DNA of 64,000 bases from the NCBI RefSeq assembly GCF_032452875.1, contig NW_026893631.1:62001-126000 (forward strand), read 5' to 3'. Made by a program: the position numbers and the translations under genes. The DNA comes from Bos javanicus. Lineage: Eukaryota; Chordata; Mammalia; Artiodactyla; Bovidae. Below the pieces are notes generated by a model. That model had not been told where the DNA came from. It worked only from the letters and a program-made list of their open reading frames with translations, and searched no databases. Below are positions 9,165 to 23,000 of the stretch, piece after piece (position 1 is the first letter of the stretch; each line of letters starts with the position of its first letter).

Positions 9165-9400
9165 CTGCTGAGCTGCGTGATTCCTGTCTGCTCATCTGCT
9201 TGACAATTGCCAGCTGAGCTGCATGATTCCTGCCTGTCATCTGCTTGACAATTGCCAGCTGTGCTGTGTAATTCCTGCCTGCTGAGCTGCTTGATTATTG
9301 CCAGCTGAGCAGCATGATTCCTCACAGCTGAGTTCCATGATTATTGCCTGCTGACTGTTTGATTCATGCCTACTCAGCTCTTTGTTTATTGCCTCCAGAG
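9165..9400. repeat. 46-bp-dimer block 1
   Basis: 236 bp of alternating 22/23-bp monomers, the same block as 1304-1540 but joined uninterrupted to 23-bp repeats (CTCCAGAGGCACATG). It is followed by a ~126-bp shoulder (to about 9526) of unusual monomers with GATAGCAAACATG, GCGCCATTAAGTCACG and CAGTCACGGTATCAG. Copy-specific: GTGTAATTCC, and GAGCTGC where most copies have CAGCTGC. The minus-strand 62-codon open frame (9237-9425) repeats in ten other blocks only because the blocks are near-identical. Confidence 0.88.
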
Positions 9401-10321
9401 GCACATGATCAGTGTATGATAGCAAACATGATCAGTGCATGATCAGTCACATGATCAGCGCCATTAAGTCACGTGATCACTGCATGATAGTCATGTGATC
9501 AGTCCATGCTCAGTCACGGTATCAGTGCATGATCAGCCACGTGATCAGTGCATGATAGCCACGTGATCAGTGCATGATAGCCACGTGATCAGTGCATGAT
9601 CAGCCACGTGATCAGTGCATGATAGCCACGTGATCAGTGCATGATCAGTCACGTGATCAGTGCATGATCAGGCACGTGATCAGTGCATGATCAGCCACGT
9701 GATCAGTGCATGATAGCCACGTGATCAGTGCATGATCAGTCACGTGATCGTGCATGATCAGTCACGTGACCAGTACATGGTAGCTACGTGATCATTGCAT
9801 GATCAGCCACGTGAGCAGTGCATGATAGCCACGTGATCAGTGCATGATCAGTCACGTGATCAGTGCATGATCAGTCATGTGATCAGTGCATGATCAGGCA
9901 CGTGATCAGTGCATGATCAGCCACGTGATCAGTGCATGATAGCCACGTGATCAGTGCATGATCAGTCACGTGATCAGTGCATGATCAGTCACGTGATCAG
10001 TGCATGATCAGCCACGTGATCAGTGCATGATCAATTACGTGATCAGTGCATGATCAGTCACGTGACCAGTGCATGATAGCTGCGTGATCAGTGCATGATA
10101 GCCACGTGATCAGTGCATGATAGCCACGTGATCAGTGCATGATCAGTTACGTGATCAGTGCATGATCAGCCACGTGATCAGTGCATGGTCAGACACGTGA
10201 ACAGTGTATGATCAGCCACGTGATCAGTGCATGATATCCAAGTGATCAGTGCATGATCAATCACGTGATCAGTGTATGATCAGCCACGTGAACAGTGCAT
10301 GCTCAGTCACGTGATCAGGGC
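9401..10321. repeat. 23-bp repeats, short spacer (921 bp)
   Basis: Starts with the shoulder and then about 34 monomers including CAGGCACG and GGTAGCTACG variants. It is the interior of the first close block pair. Its length is close to that of 18907-19830 (924 bp), and the variant order is similar. Confidence 0.85.
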
Positions 10322-10557
10322 CTGCTGAGCTGCGTGATTACTGTCTGCTCATCTGCTTGACAATTGCCAGCTGAGCTGCATGATTCCTGCCTGTCATCTG
10401 CTTGACAATTGCCAGCTGTGCTGCGTAATTCCTGCCTGCTCAGCTGCTTGATTATTGCCAGCTGAGCAGCATGATTCCTCACAGCTGAGTTCCATGATTA
10501 TTGCCTGCTGACTGTTTGATTCGTGCCTACTCAGCTCTTTGTTTATTGCCTCCAGAG
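10322..10557. repeat. 46-bp-dimer block 2
   Basis: 236 bp, ATG subtype (CTGCATGATTCC in the third monomer). Right member of the close pair with block 1, 1157 bp away. It is followed by the shoulder and then four successive CAGCC-type monomers, a signature shared with blocks 5, 7 and 10. Confidence 0.88.
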
Positions 10558-13500
10558 GCACATGATCAGTGTATGATAGCAAACATGATCAGTGCATGAT
10601 CAGTCACATGATCAGCGCCATTAAGTCACGTGATCACTACATGATAGTCATGTGATCAGTCCATGCTCAGTCACGGTATCAGTGCATGATCAGCCACGTG
10701 ATCAGTGCATGATCAGCCACGTGATCAGTGCATGATCAGCCACGTGATCAGTGCATGATCAGCCACGTGATCAGTGCATGATAGCCACGTGATCAGTGCA
10801 TGATCAGTCACGTGATCAGTGCATGATCAGCCACGTGATCAGTGCATGACAGTCACGTGATCAGTATGATCAGCCACGTGATCAGTGCATGATAGCCACG
10901 TGATCAGTGCATGATCAGTCACGTGATCAGTGCATGATCAGTCACGTGATCAGTGCATGATCAGCCACGTGATCAGTGCATGATCAGCCACGTGATCAGT
11001 GCATGATCAGCCACGTGATCAGTGCATGATCAGTCACGTGATCAGTGCATGATCAGCCACGTGATCAGTGCATGATCAGTCACGTGATCAGTGCATGATC
11101 AGCCACGTGATCAGTGCATGATCAGCCACGTGATCAGTGCATGATGAGCCACGTGATCAGTGCATGATCAATTACGTGATCAGTGCATGATCAGTCACGT
11201 GACCAGTACATGGTTGCTACGTGATCATTGCATGATCAGCCACGTGATCAGTGCATGATAGCCACGTGATCAGTGCATGATCAGTCACGTGATCAGTGCA
11301 TGATCAGTCACGTGATCAGTGCATGATCATTTACGTGATCAGTGCATGATCAGTCACGTGACCAGTATATGGTACCTACGTGATCATTGCATGATCAGCC
11401 ACGTGATCAGTGCATGATAGCCACGTGATCAGTGCATGATCAGTTACGTGATCAGTGTATGATCAGCCACGTGATCAGTGCATGAGTGCCACGTGATCAG
11501 TGCATGATCAGTCACGTGACAGGTGTGTGATCAGCCACGTGATCAGTGCATGATCAGCCACGTGATCAGTGCATGATAGCCACGTGATCAGTGCATGATC
11601 AGTTACGTGATCAGTGTATGATCAGCCACGTGATCAGTGCATGATTTCCACGTGATCAGTGCATGATCAGTCACGTGATCAGTGCATGATCAGCCACGTG
11701 ATCAGTGCATGATCAGTCACGTGATCAGTGCATGATCAATTACGTGATCAGTGCATGATCAGTCACGTGACCAGTACATGGTTGCTACGTGATCATTGCA
11801 TGATCAGCCACGTGATCAGTGCATGATAGCCACGTGATCAGTGCATGATCAGTCACGTGATCAGTGCATGATCAGTCACAGATCAGTGCATGATCATTCA
11901 CGTGATCAGTGCATGATCAGTCACGTGATCAGTATATGGTAGCTACGTGATCAGTGCATGATCAGCCACGTGATCAGTGCATGATAGCCACGTGATCAGT
12001 GCATGATCAGTCACGTGATCAGTGTATGATCAGCCACGTGATCAGTGCATGAGTGCCACGTGATCAGTGCATGATCAGTCACGTGATCAGTGCATGATCA
12101 GCCACGTGATCAGTGCATGATCAGCCACGTGATCAGTGCATGATAGCCACGTGATCAGTGCATGATCAGTCACGTGATCAGTGCATGATCAGTCACGTGA
12201 TCAGTGCATGATAGCCACGTGATCAGTGCATGATCAGTCACGTGATCAGTGCATGATCAGTCACGTGATCAGTGCATGATCAGCCACGTGATCAGTGCAT
12301 GATAGCCACGTGATCAGTGCATGATCAGCCACGTGATCAGTGCATGATCAGCCACGTGATCAGTGCATGATTGCCACGTGATCAGTGCATGATCAGTCAC
12401 GTGATCAGTGCATGATCAGGCACGTGATCAGTGCATGATCAGCCACGTGATCAGTGCATGATAGCCACGTGATCAGTGCATGATCAGTCACGTGATCAGT
12501 GCATGATCAGTCACGTGACCAGTACATGGTAGCTACGTGATCATTGCATGATCAGCCACGTGATCAGTGCATGATAGCCACGTGATCAGTGCATGATCAG
12601 TCACGTGATCAGTGCATGATCAGTCACGTGATCAGTGCATGACAGGCACGTGATCAGTGCATGATCAGCCACGTGATCAGTGCATGATAGCCACGTGATC
12701 AGTGCATGATCAGTCACGTGATCAGTGCATGATCAGTCACGTGATCAGTGCATGATCAGCCACGTGATCAGTGCATGATCAATTACGTGATCAGTGCATG
12801 ATCAGTCACGTGACCAGTGCATGGTAGCTGCGTGATCAGTGCATGATCAGCCACGTGATCAGTGCATGATAGCCACGTGATCAGTGCATGATCAGTCACG
12901 TGATCAGTGCATGATCAGCCACGTGATCAGTGCATGATCAGTCACGTGATCAGCATGATAGCTGCGTGATCAGTTCATGATCAGCCACGTGATCAGTGCA
13001 TGATAGCCACGTGATCAGTGCATGATAGCCACGTGATCAGTGCATGATCAGTCACGTGATCAGTGTGTGATCAGCCACGTGATCAGTGCATGATCAGTCA
13101 CGTGATCAGTGCATGATCAGTCACGTGATCAGTGCATGATCAGCCACGTGATCAGTGCATGATCAGTCACGTGATCAGTGCATGATAGCTGCGTGATCAG
13201 TGCATGATCAGCCACGTGATCAGTGCATGATAGCCACGTGATCAGTGCATGATCAGCCACGTGATCAGTGCATGATCAGTCACGTGATCAGTGCATGATA
13301 GCCACGTGATCAGTGCATGATCAGTCACGTGATCAGTGCATGATCAGTCACGTGATCAGTGCATGATCAGCCACGTGATCAGTGCATGATCAGTCACGTG
13401 ATCAGTGCATGATCAATTACGTGATCAGTGCATGATCAGTCACGTGATCAGTGCATGATAGCTACGTGATCAGTGCATGATCAGCCACGTGATCAGTGCA

Positions 13501-14882
13501 TGATAGCCACGTGATCAGTGCATGATCAGTCACGTGATCAGTGCATGATCAGTCACGTGATCAGTGCATGATCAGCCACGTGATCAGTGCATGATCAGTC
13601 ACGTGATCAGTGCATGATCAGTCACGTGATCAGTGCATGATCAGTCACGTGATCAGTGCATGATCAGTCACGTGATCAGTGCATGATCAGCCACGTGATC
13701 AGTGCATGATCAGCCACGTGATCAGTGCATGATCAGTCACGTGATCAGTGCATGATCAGTCACGTGATCAGTGCATGATAGCTACGTGATCAGTGCATGA
13801 TCAGCCACGTGATCAGTGCATGATAGCCACGTGATCAGTGCATGATCAGCCACGTGATCAGTGCATGATCAGTCACGTGATCAGTGCATGATCAGTCACG
13901 TGATCAGTGCATGATCAGCCACGTGATCAGTGCATGTCAGTCATGTGTCAGTGCATGATAGCCCGTGATCAGTGCATGATCAGTCACGTGATCAGTGCAT
14001 GATCAGCCACGTGATCAGTGCATGATAGCCACGTGATCAGTGCATGATCAGTCACGTGATCAGTGCATGATCAGCCACGTGATCAGTGCATGATCAGTCA
14101 CGTGATCAGCATGATAGCCACGTGATCAGTGCATGATCAGCCACGTGATCAGTGCATGATAGCCACGTGATCAGTGCATGATCAGTCACGTGATCAGTGC
14201 ATGATCAGCCACGTGATACGTGTGTGATCAGCCACGTGATCAGTGCATGATGAGCCACGTGATCAGTGCAGGATCAATTACGTGATCAGTGCATGATCAG
14301 TCACGTGACCAGTACATGGTTGCTACGTGATCATTGCATGATCAGCCACGTGAGCAGTGCATGATAGCCACGTGATCAGTGCATGATCAGTCACGTGATC
14401 AGTACATGATCAGTCACGTGAACAGTGCATGATCATTTACGTGATCTGTGCATGATCAGTCACGTGACCAGTATATGGTAGCTACGTGATCATTCCATGA
14501 TCAGCCACGTGAGCAGTGCATGATAGCCACGTGATGTGTGCATGATCAGTTACGTGAGCAGAGTATGATCAGCCACGTGATCAGTGCATGATCCACGTGA
14601 TCAGTGCATGATCAGTCACGTGATCAGTGCATGATCAGCCACGTGATCAGTGCATGATCAGCCACGTGATCAGTGCATGATCAGCCACGTGATCAGTGCA
14701 TGATCAGTTACGTGAGCAGTGTATGATCAGCCACGTGATCAGTGCATGGTCAGACACGTGAACAGTGTATGATCAGCCACGTGATCAGTGCATGATATCC
14801 AAGTGATCAGTGCATGATCAATCACGTGATCAGTGTATGATCAGCCACGTGAACAGTGCATGCTCAGTCACGTGATCAGGGC
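10558..14882. repeat. 23-bp repeats, 4.3 kb
   Basis: Carries a marker doublet TATATGGTACC (11367) and TATATGGTAGC (11933), 566 bp apart, and a monomer with GTCATGTGTCAG near 13940. A small deletion near 11877 turns CACGTGATC into CACAGATC. The last ~370 bp repeat the pre-block pattern with GATGTGTGC. Confidence 0.85.
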
Positions 14883-15118
14883 CTGCTGAGCTGCGTGATT
14901 ACTGTCTGCTCATCTGCTTGACAATTGCCAGCTGAGCTGCACGATTCCTGCCTGTCATCTGCTTGACAATTGCCAGCTGTGCTGCGTAATTCCTGCCTGC
15001 TCAGCTGCTTGATTATTGCCAGCTGAGCAGCATGATTCCTCACAGCTGAGTTCCATGATTATTGCCTGCTGACTGTTTGATTCGTGCCTACTCAGCTCTT
15101 TGTTTATTGCCTCCAGAG
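14883..15118. repeat. 46-bp-dimer block 3
   Basis: 236 bp, ACG subtype (CTGCACGATTCC). Full shoulder follows, then monomers with GATTGCTACG and CAGGCACG, the signature of the left-hand block class. It lies 4561 bp from block 2. Confidence 0.88.
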
Positions 15119-18100
15119 GCACATGATCAGTGTATGATAGCAAACATGATCAGCGCATGATCAGTCACATGATCAGCGCCATTAAGTCACGTGATCACTA
15201 CATGATAGTCATGTGATCAGTCCATGCTCAGTCACGGTATCAGTGCATGATCAGCCACGTGATCAGTGCATGATCGCCAAGTGATCAGTGCATGTTAGCC
15301 ACGTGATCAGTGCATGATCAGCCAGGTGATCAGTGCATGATTGCTACGTGATCAGTGCATGATCAGTCACGTGATCAGTGCATGATCAGGCACGTGATCA
15401 GTGCATGATCAGCCACGTGATCAGTGCATGATAGCCACGTGATCAGTGCATGATCAGTCACGTGATCAGTGCATGATCAGTCACGTGACCAGTACATGGT
15501 AGCTACATGATCATTGCATGATCAGCCACGTGAGTAGTGCATGATAGCCACGTGATCAGTGCATGATCAGTCACGTGATCAGTGCATGATCAGTCACGTG
15601 ATCAGTGCATGATCAGGCACGTGATCAGTGCATGATCAGCCACGTGATCAGTGCATGATAGCCACGTGATCAGTGCATGATCAGTCACGTGATCAGTGCA
15701 TGATCAGTCACGTGATCAGTGCATGATCAGCCACGTGATCAGTGCATGATCAGCCACGTGATCAGTGCATGATCAGTCACGTGATCAGTGCATGATAGCT
15801 GCGTGATCAGTGCATGATCAGCCACGTGATCAGTGCATGATAGCCACGTGATCAGTGCATGATCAGTCACGTGATCAGTGCATGATCAGTCACGTGATCA
15901 GTGCATGATCAGCCACGTGATCAGTGCATGATCAGCCACGTGATCAGTGCATGATCAGCCACGTGATCAGTGCATGATCAGTCACGTGATCAGTGCATGA
16001 TCAGCCACGTGATCAGTGCATGATCAGTCACGTGATCAGTGTGTGATCAGCCACGTGATCAGTGCATGATCAGCCACGTGATCAGTGCATGATCAGTCAC
16101 GTGATCAGTGCATGATCAATTACGTGATCAGTGCATGATCAGTCACGTGACCAGTGCATGGTTGCTACGTGATCAGTGCATGATCAGCCACGTGATCAGT
16201 GCATGATAGCCACGTGATCAGTGCATGATCAGTCACGTGATCAGTGCATGATCAGTCACGTGATCAGTGCATGATCATTTACGTGATCAGTGCATGATCA
16301 GTCACGTGACCAGTATATGGTACCTACGTGATCATTGCATGATCAGCCACGTGAGCAGTGCATGATAGCCACGTGATCAGTGCATGATCAGTTACGTGAG
16401 CAGTGTATGATCAGCCACGTGATCAGTGCATGAGTGCCACGTGATCAGTGCATGATCAGTCACGTGACAGTGTGTGATCAGCCACGTGATCAGTGCATGA
16501 TCAGCCACGTGATCAGTGCATGATAGCCACGTGATCAGTGCATGATCAGTTACGTGATCAGTGTATGATCAGCCACGTGAGCAGTGCATTATTTCCACGT
16601 GATCAGTGCATGATCAGTCACGTGATCAGTGCATGATCAGCCACGTGATCAGTGCATGATCAGTCACGTGATCAGTGCATGATCAATTACGTGATCAGTG
16701 CATGATCAGTCACGTGACCAGTACATGGATGCTACGTGATCATTGCATGATCAGCCACGTGAGCAGTGCATGATAGCCACGTGATCAGTGCATGATCAGT
16801 CACGTGATCAGTGCATGATCAGTCACGTGATCAGTGCATGATCATTTACGTGATCTGTGCATGATCAGTCACGTGACCAGTATATGGTAGCCACGTGATC
16901 ATTGCATGATCAGCCACGTGATCAGTGCATGATAGCCACGTGATCAGTGCATGATCAGTCACGTGATCAGTGTATGATCAGCCACGTGATCAGTGCATGA
17001 GTGCCACGTGATCAGTGCATGATCAGTCACGTGACAGTGTGTGATCAGCCACGTGATCAGTGCATGATCAGCCACGTGATCAGTGCATGATAGCCACGTG
17101 ATCAGTGCATGATCAGTTACGTGATCAGTGCATGATCAGCCACGTGATCAGTGCATGATCAGACACGTGATCAGTGCATGATCAGCCACGTGATCAGTGC
17201 ATGATATCCACGTGATCAGTGCATGATCAGTCACGTGATCAGTGCATGATCAGTCACGTGATCAGTGCATGATCAGCCACGTGATCAGTGCATGATCAGT
17301 CACGTGATCAGTGCATGATGCTGTGATCAGTGCATGATCAGCCACGTGATCAGTGCATGATAGCCACGTGATCAGTGCATGATAGCCACGTGATCAGTGC
17401 ATGATCAGTCACGTGATCAGTGCATGATCAGTCACGTGATCAGTGCATGGTAGCTACGTGATCAGTGCATGATCAGCCACGTGATCAGTGCATGATAGCC
17501 ACGTGATCAGTGCATGATCAGTCACGTGATCAGTGCATGATCAGCTGCGTGATCAGTGCATGATCAGCCACGTGATCAGTGCATGATAGCCACGTGATCA
17601 GTGCATGATCAGTCACGTGATCAGTGCATGATCAGTCACGTGATCAGTGCATGATCAGCCACGTGATCAGTGCATGATCAGCCACGTGATCAGTGCATGA
17701 TCAGTCACGTGATCAGTGCATGATCAGTCACGTGACCAGTACATGGTAGCTACGTGATCATTGCATGATCAGCCACGTGATCAGTGCATGATAGCCACGT
17801 GATCAGTGCATGATCAGTCACGTGATCAGTGCATGATCATCCACGTGATCAGTGCATGATCAGTCACGTGATCAGTGCATGATCAGCCACGTGATCAGTG
17901 CATGATAGCCACGTAATCAGTGCATGATAGCCAGTGATCAGTGCATGATCAGTCACGTGATCAGTGCATGATCAGCCACGTGATCAGTGCATGATAGCCA
18001 CGTGATCAGTGCATGATCAGTCACGTGATCAGTACATGGTAGCCACGTGATCAGTGCATGATCAGCCACGTGATCAGTGCATGATAGCCACGTGATCAGT

Positions 18101-18670
18101 GCATGATCAGTCACGTGATCAGTGCATGATCAGCCACGTGATCAGTGCATGATAGCCACGTGATCAGTGCATGATCAGTCACGTGATCAGTAAATGATCA
18201 CTCACGTGAACAGTGCATGATCATTTACGTGATCAGTGCATGATCAGTCACGTGACCAGTATATGGTACCTACGTGATCATTGCATGATCAGCCACGTGA
18301 GAAGTGCATGATAGCCACGTGATGTGTGCATGATCAGTTACGTGAGCAGAATATGATCAGCCACGTGATCAGTGCATGATCCACGTGATCAGTGCATGAT
18401 CAGTCACGTGATCAGTGCATGATCAGCCACGTGATCAGTGCATGATCAGCCACGTGATCAGTGCATGATCAGCCACGTGATCAGTGCATGATCAGTTACG
18501 TGAGCAGTGTATGATCAGCCACGTGATCAGTGCATGGTCAGACAAGTGAACAGTGTATGATCAGCCACGTGATCAGTGCATGATATCCAAGTGATCAGTG
18601 CATGATCAATCACGTGATCAGTGTATGATCAGCCACGTGAACAGTGCATGCTCAGTCACGTGATCAGGGC
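15119..18670. repeat. 23-bp repeats, 3.55 kb
   Basis: Contains the TATATGG doublet at 16314 and 16881 (567 bp apart) and a rare CAGCTGCG monomer near 17540. It ends with the GAGAAGTGC / ATGTGTGC / GCAGAATATG pattern at about 18297-18355, the closest match to the junction side at 8785. Confidence 0.85.
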
Positions 18671-18906
18671 CTGCTGAGCTGCGTGATTACTGTCTGCTCA
18701 TCTGCTTGACAATTGCCAGCTGAGCTGCACGATTCCTGCCTGTCATCTGCTTGACAATTGCCAGCTGTGCTGCGTAATTCCTGCCTGCTCAGCTGCTTGA
18801 TTATTGCCAGCTGAGCAGCATGATTCCTCACAGCTGAGTTCCATGATTATTGCCTGCTGACTGTTTGATTCGTGCCTACTCAGCTCTTTGTTTATTGCCT
18901 CCAGAG
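18671..18906. repeat. 46-bp-dimer block 4
   Basis: 236 bp, ACG subtype. Left member of a close pair with block 5. It lies 9506 bp from block 1, while block 5 lies 9509 bp from block 2, so the first pair and its surroundings recur as a unit. Confidence 0.88.
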
Positions 18907-19830
18907 GCACATGATCAGTGTATGATAGCAAACATGATCAGCGCATGATCAGTCACATGATCAGCGCCATTAAGTCACGTGATCACTACATGATAGTCAT
19001 GTGATCAGTCCATGCTCAGTCACGGTATCAGTGCATGATCAGCCACGTGATCAGTGCATGATAGCCACGTGATCAGTGCATGATCAGCCACGTGATCAGT
19101 GCATGATCAGCCACGTGATCAGTGCATGATTGCTACGTGATCAGTGCATGATCAGTCACGTGATCAGTGCATGATCAGGCACGTGATCAGTGCATGATCA
19201 GCCACGTGATCAGTGCATGATAGCCACGTGATCAGTGCATGATCAGTCACGTGATCAGTGCATGATCAGTCACGTGACCAGTACATGGTAGCTACATGAT
19301 CATTGCATGATCAGCCACGTGAGTAGTGCATGATAGCCACGTGATCAGTGCATGATCAGTCACGTGATCAGTGCATGATCAGTCACGTGATCAGTGCATG
19401 ATCAGGCACGTGATCAGTGCATGATCAGCCACGTGATCAGTGCATGATAGCCACGTGATCAGTGCATGATCAGTCACGTGATCAGTGCATGATCAGTCAC
19501 GTGATCAGTGCATGATCAGCCACGTGATCAGTGCATGATCAGTTACGTGATCAGTGCATGATCAGTCACGTGATCAGTGCATGATAGCCACGTGATCAGT
19601 GCATGATCAGCCACGTGATCAGTGCATGATAGCCACGTGATCAGTGCATGATCAGTCACGTGATCAGTGCATGATCAGCCACGTGATCAGTGCATGATCA
19701 GACACGTGATCAGTGTATGATCAGCCACGTGATCAGTGCATGATATCCACGTGATCAGTGCATGATCAGTCACGTGATCAGTGTATGATCAGCCACGTGA
19801 ACAGTGCATGCTCAGTCACGTGATCAGGGC
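18907..19830. repeat. 23-bp repeats, short spacer (924 bp)
   Basis: Counterpart of 9401-10321, 3 bp longer, with a similar order of GATTGCTACG, CAGGCACG and GGTAGCTACATG variants. Confidence 0.85.
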
Positions 19831-20066
19831 CTGCTGAGCTGCGTGATTACTGTCTGCTCATCTGCTTGACAATTGCCAGCTGAGCTGCATGATTCCTGCC
19901 TGTCATCTGCTTGACAATTGCCAGCTGTGCTGCGTAATTCCTGCCTGCTCAGCTGCTTGATTATTGCCAGCTGAGCAGCATGATTCCTCACAGCTGAGTT
20001 CCATGATTATTGCCTGCTGACTGTTTGATTCGTGCCTACTCAGCTCTTTGTTTATTGCCTCCAGAG
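19831..20066. repeat. 46-bp-dimer block 5
   Basis: 236 bp, ATG subtype, right member of the pair. The shoulder carries CAGTCGCGGTATC, a change private to this copy, where the others have CAGTCACGG. Confidence 0.88.
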
Positions 20067-23000
20067 GCACATGATCAGTGTATGATAGCAAACATGATCA
20101 GCGCATGATCAGTCACATGATCAGCGCCATTAAGTCACGTGATCACTACATGATAGTCATGTGATCAGTCCATGCTCAGTCGCGGTATCAGTGCATGATC
20201 AGCCACGTGATCAGTGCATGATCAGCCACGTGATCAGTGCATGATCAGCCACGTGATCAGTGCATGATCAGCCACGTGATCAGTGCATGATAGCCACGTG
20301 ATCAGTGCATGATCAGTCACGTGATCAGTGCATGATCAGCCACGTGATCAGTGCATGATCAGTCACGTGATCAGTATGATCAGCCACGTGATCAGTGCAT
20401 GATAGCCACGTGATCAGTGCATGATCAGTCACGTGATCAGTGCATGATCAGTCACGTGATCAGTGCATGATCAGCCACGTGATCAGTGCATGATCAGCCA
20501 CGTGATCAGTGCATGATCAGTTACGTGATCAGTGCATGATCAGTCACGTGATCAGTGCATGATCAGCCACGTGATCAGTGCATGATCAGTCACGTGATCA
20601 GTGCATGATCAGCCACGTGATCAGTGCATGATCAGCCACGTGATCAGTGCATGATCAGCCACGTGATCAGTGCATGATCAATTACGTGATCAGTGCATGA
20701 TCAGTCACGTGATCAGTACATGGTTGCTACGTGATCAGTGCATGATCAGCCACGTGATCAGTGCATGATAGCCACGTGATCAGTGCATGATCAGTCACGT
20801 GATCAGTGCATGATCAGTCACGTGATCAGTGCATGATCATTTACGTGATCAGTGCATGATCAGTCACGTGACCAGTATATGGTACCTACGTGAACATTGC
20901 ATGATCAGCCACGTGATCAGTGCATGATAGCCACGTGATCAGTGCATGATCAGTCACGTGATCAGTGTATGATCAGCCACGTGATCAGTGCATGAGTGCC
21001 ACGTGATCAGTGCATGATCAGTCACGTGACAGTGTGTGATCAGCCACGTGATCAGTGCATGATCAGCCACGTGATCAGTGCATGATAGCCACGTGATCAG
21101 TGCATGATCAGTTGCGTGATCAGTGCATGATCAGCCACGTGATCAGTGCATGATAGCCACGTGATCAGTGCATGATCAGTCACGTGATCAGTGCATGATC
21201 AGCCACGTGATCAGTGCATGATCAGTCACGTGATCAGTGCATGATCAATTACGTGATCAGTGCATGATCAGTCACGTGACCAGTACATGGATGCTACGTG
21301 ATCATTGCATGATCAGCCACGTGAGCAGTGCATGATAGCCACGTGATCAGTGCATGATCAGTCACGTGATCAGTGCATGATCAGTCACTGATCAGTGCAT
21401 GATCATTTACGTGATCAGTGCATGATCAGTCACGTGACCAGTATATGGTAGCCACGTGATCATTGCATGATCAGCCACGTGATCAGTGCATGATAGCCAC
21501 GTGATCAGTGCATGATCAGTTACGTGATCAGTGTATGATCAGCCACGTGATCAGTGCATGAGTGCCACGTGATCAGTGCATGATCAGTCACGTGACAGTG
21601 TGTGATCAGCCACGTGATCAGTGCATGATCAGCCACGTGATCAGTGCATGATAGCCACGTGATCAGTGCATGATCAGTTACGTGATCAGTGCATGATCAG
21701 CCACGTGATCAGTGCATGATCAGACACGTGATCAGTGCATGATCAGCCACGTGATCAGTGCATGATATCCACGTGATCAGTGCATGATCAGTCACGTGAT
21801 CAGTGCATGATCAGTCACGTGATCAGTGCATGATCAGCCACGTGATCAGTGCATGATCAGTCACGTGACCAGTGCATGATAGCTGCGTGATCAGTGCATG
21901 ATCAGCCACGTGATCAGTGCATGATAGCCACGTGATCAGTGCATGATAGCCACGTGATCAGTGCATGATCAGTCACGTGATCAGTGCATGATCAGTCACG
22001 TGATCAGTGCATGGTAGCTACGTGATCAGTGCATGATCAGCCACGTGATCAGTGCATGATAGCCACGTGATCAGTGCATGATCAGTCACGTGATCAGTGC
22101 ATGATCAGCCACGTGATCAGTGCATGATCAGCCACGTGATCAGTGCATGATAGCCACGTGATCAGTGCATGATCAGTCACGTGATCAGTGCATGATCAGT
22201 CACGTGATCAGTGCATGATCAGCCACGTGATCAGTGCATGATCAGCCACGTGATCAGTGCATGATCAATTACGTGATCAGTGCATGATCAGTCACGTGAC
22301 CAGTACATGGTAGCTACGTGATCATTGCATGATCAGCCACGTGATCAGTGCATGATAGCCACGTGATCAGTGCATGATCAGTCACGTGATCAGTGCATGA
22401 TCATCCGGGTGATCAGTGCATGATCAGTCACGTGATCAGTGCATGATCAGCCACGTGATCAGTGCATGATAGCCACGTGATCAGTGCATGATAGCCACGT
22501 GATCAGTGCATGATCAGTCACGTGATCAGTGCATGATCAGCCACGTGATCAGTGCATGATAGCCACGTGATCAGTGCATGATCAGTCACGTGACCAGTAT
22601 ATGATAGCCACGTGATCAGTGCATGATCAGCCACGTGATCAGTGCATGATAGCCACGTGATCAGTGCATGATCAGTTACGTGATCAGTGCATGATCAGCC
22701 ACGTGATCAGTGCATGATCAGACACGTGATCAGTGCATGATCAGCCACGTGATCAGTGCATGATATCCACGTGATCAGTGCATGATCAGTCACGTGATCA
22801 GTGCATGATCAGTCACGTGATCAGTGCATGATCAGCCACGTGATCAGTGCATGATCAGTCACGTGATCAGTGCATGGTAGCTACGTGATCAGTGCATGAT
22901 CAGCCACGTGATCAGTGCATGATAGCCACGTGATCAGTGCATGATAGCCACGTGATCAGTGCATGATCAGTCACGTGATCAGTGCATGATCAGCCACGTG

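Noticed and set aside
9241..9260. TTGACA-like bacterial promoter boxes in the dimer blocks
   Set aside because: TTGACAATTGCC is part of the monomer consensus, has no -10 partner at fixed distance, and the context is vertebrate satellite.
9237..9425. 62-codon minus-strand open frame repeated in eleven dimer blocks (and a 60-codon frame in the 1412-bp units)
   Set aside because: Near-identical DNA gives near-identical frames. Three blocks have a 4-bp deletion that breaks it, the peptide is low-complexity, and no promoter or start context stands out.
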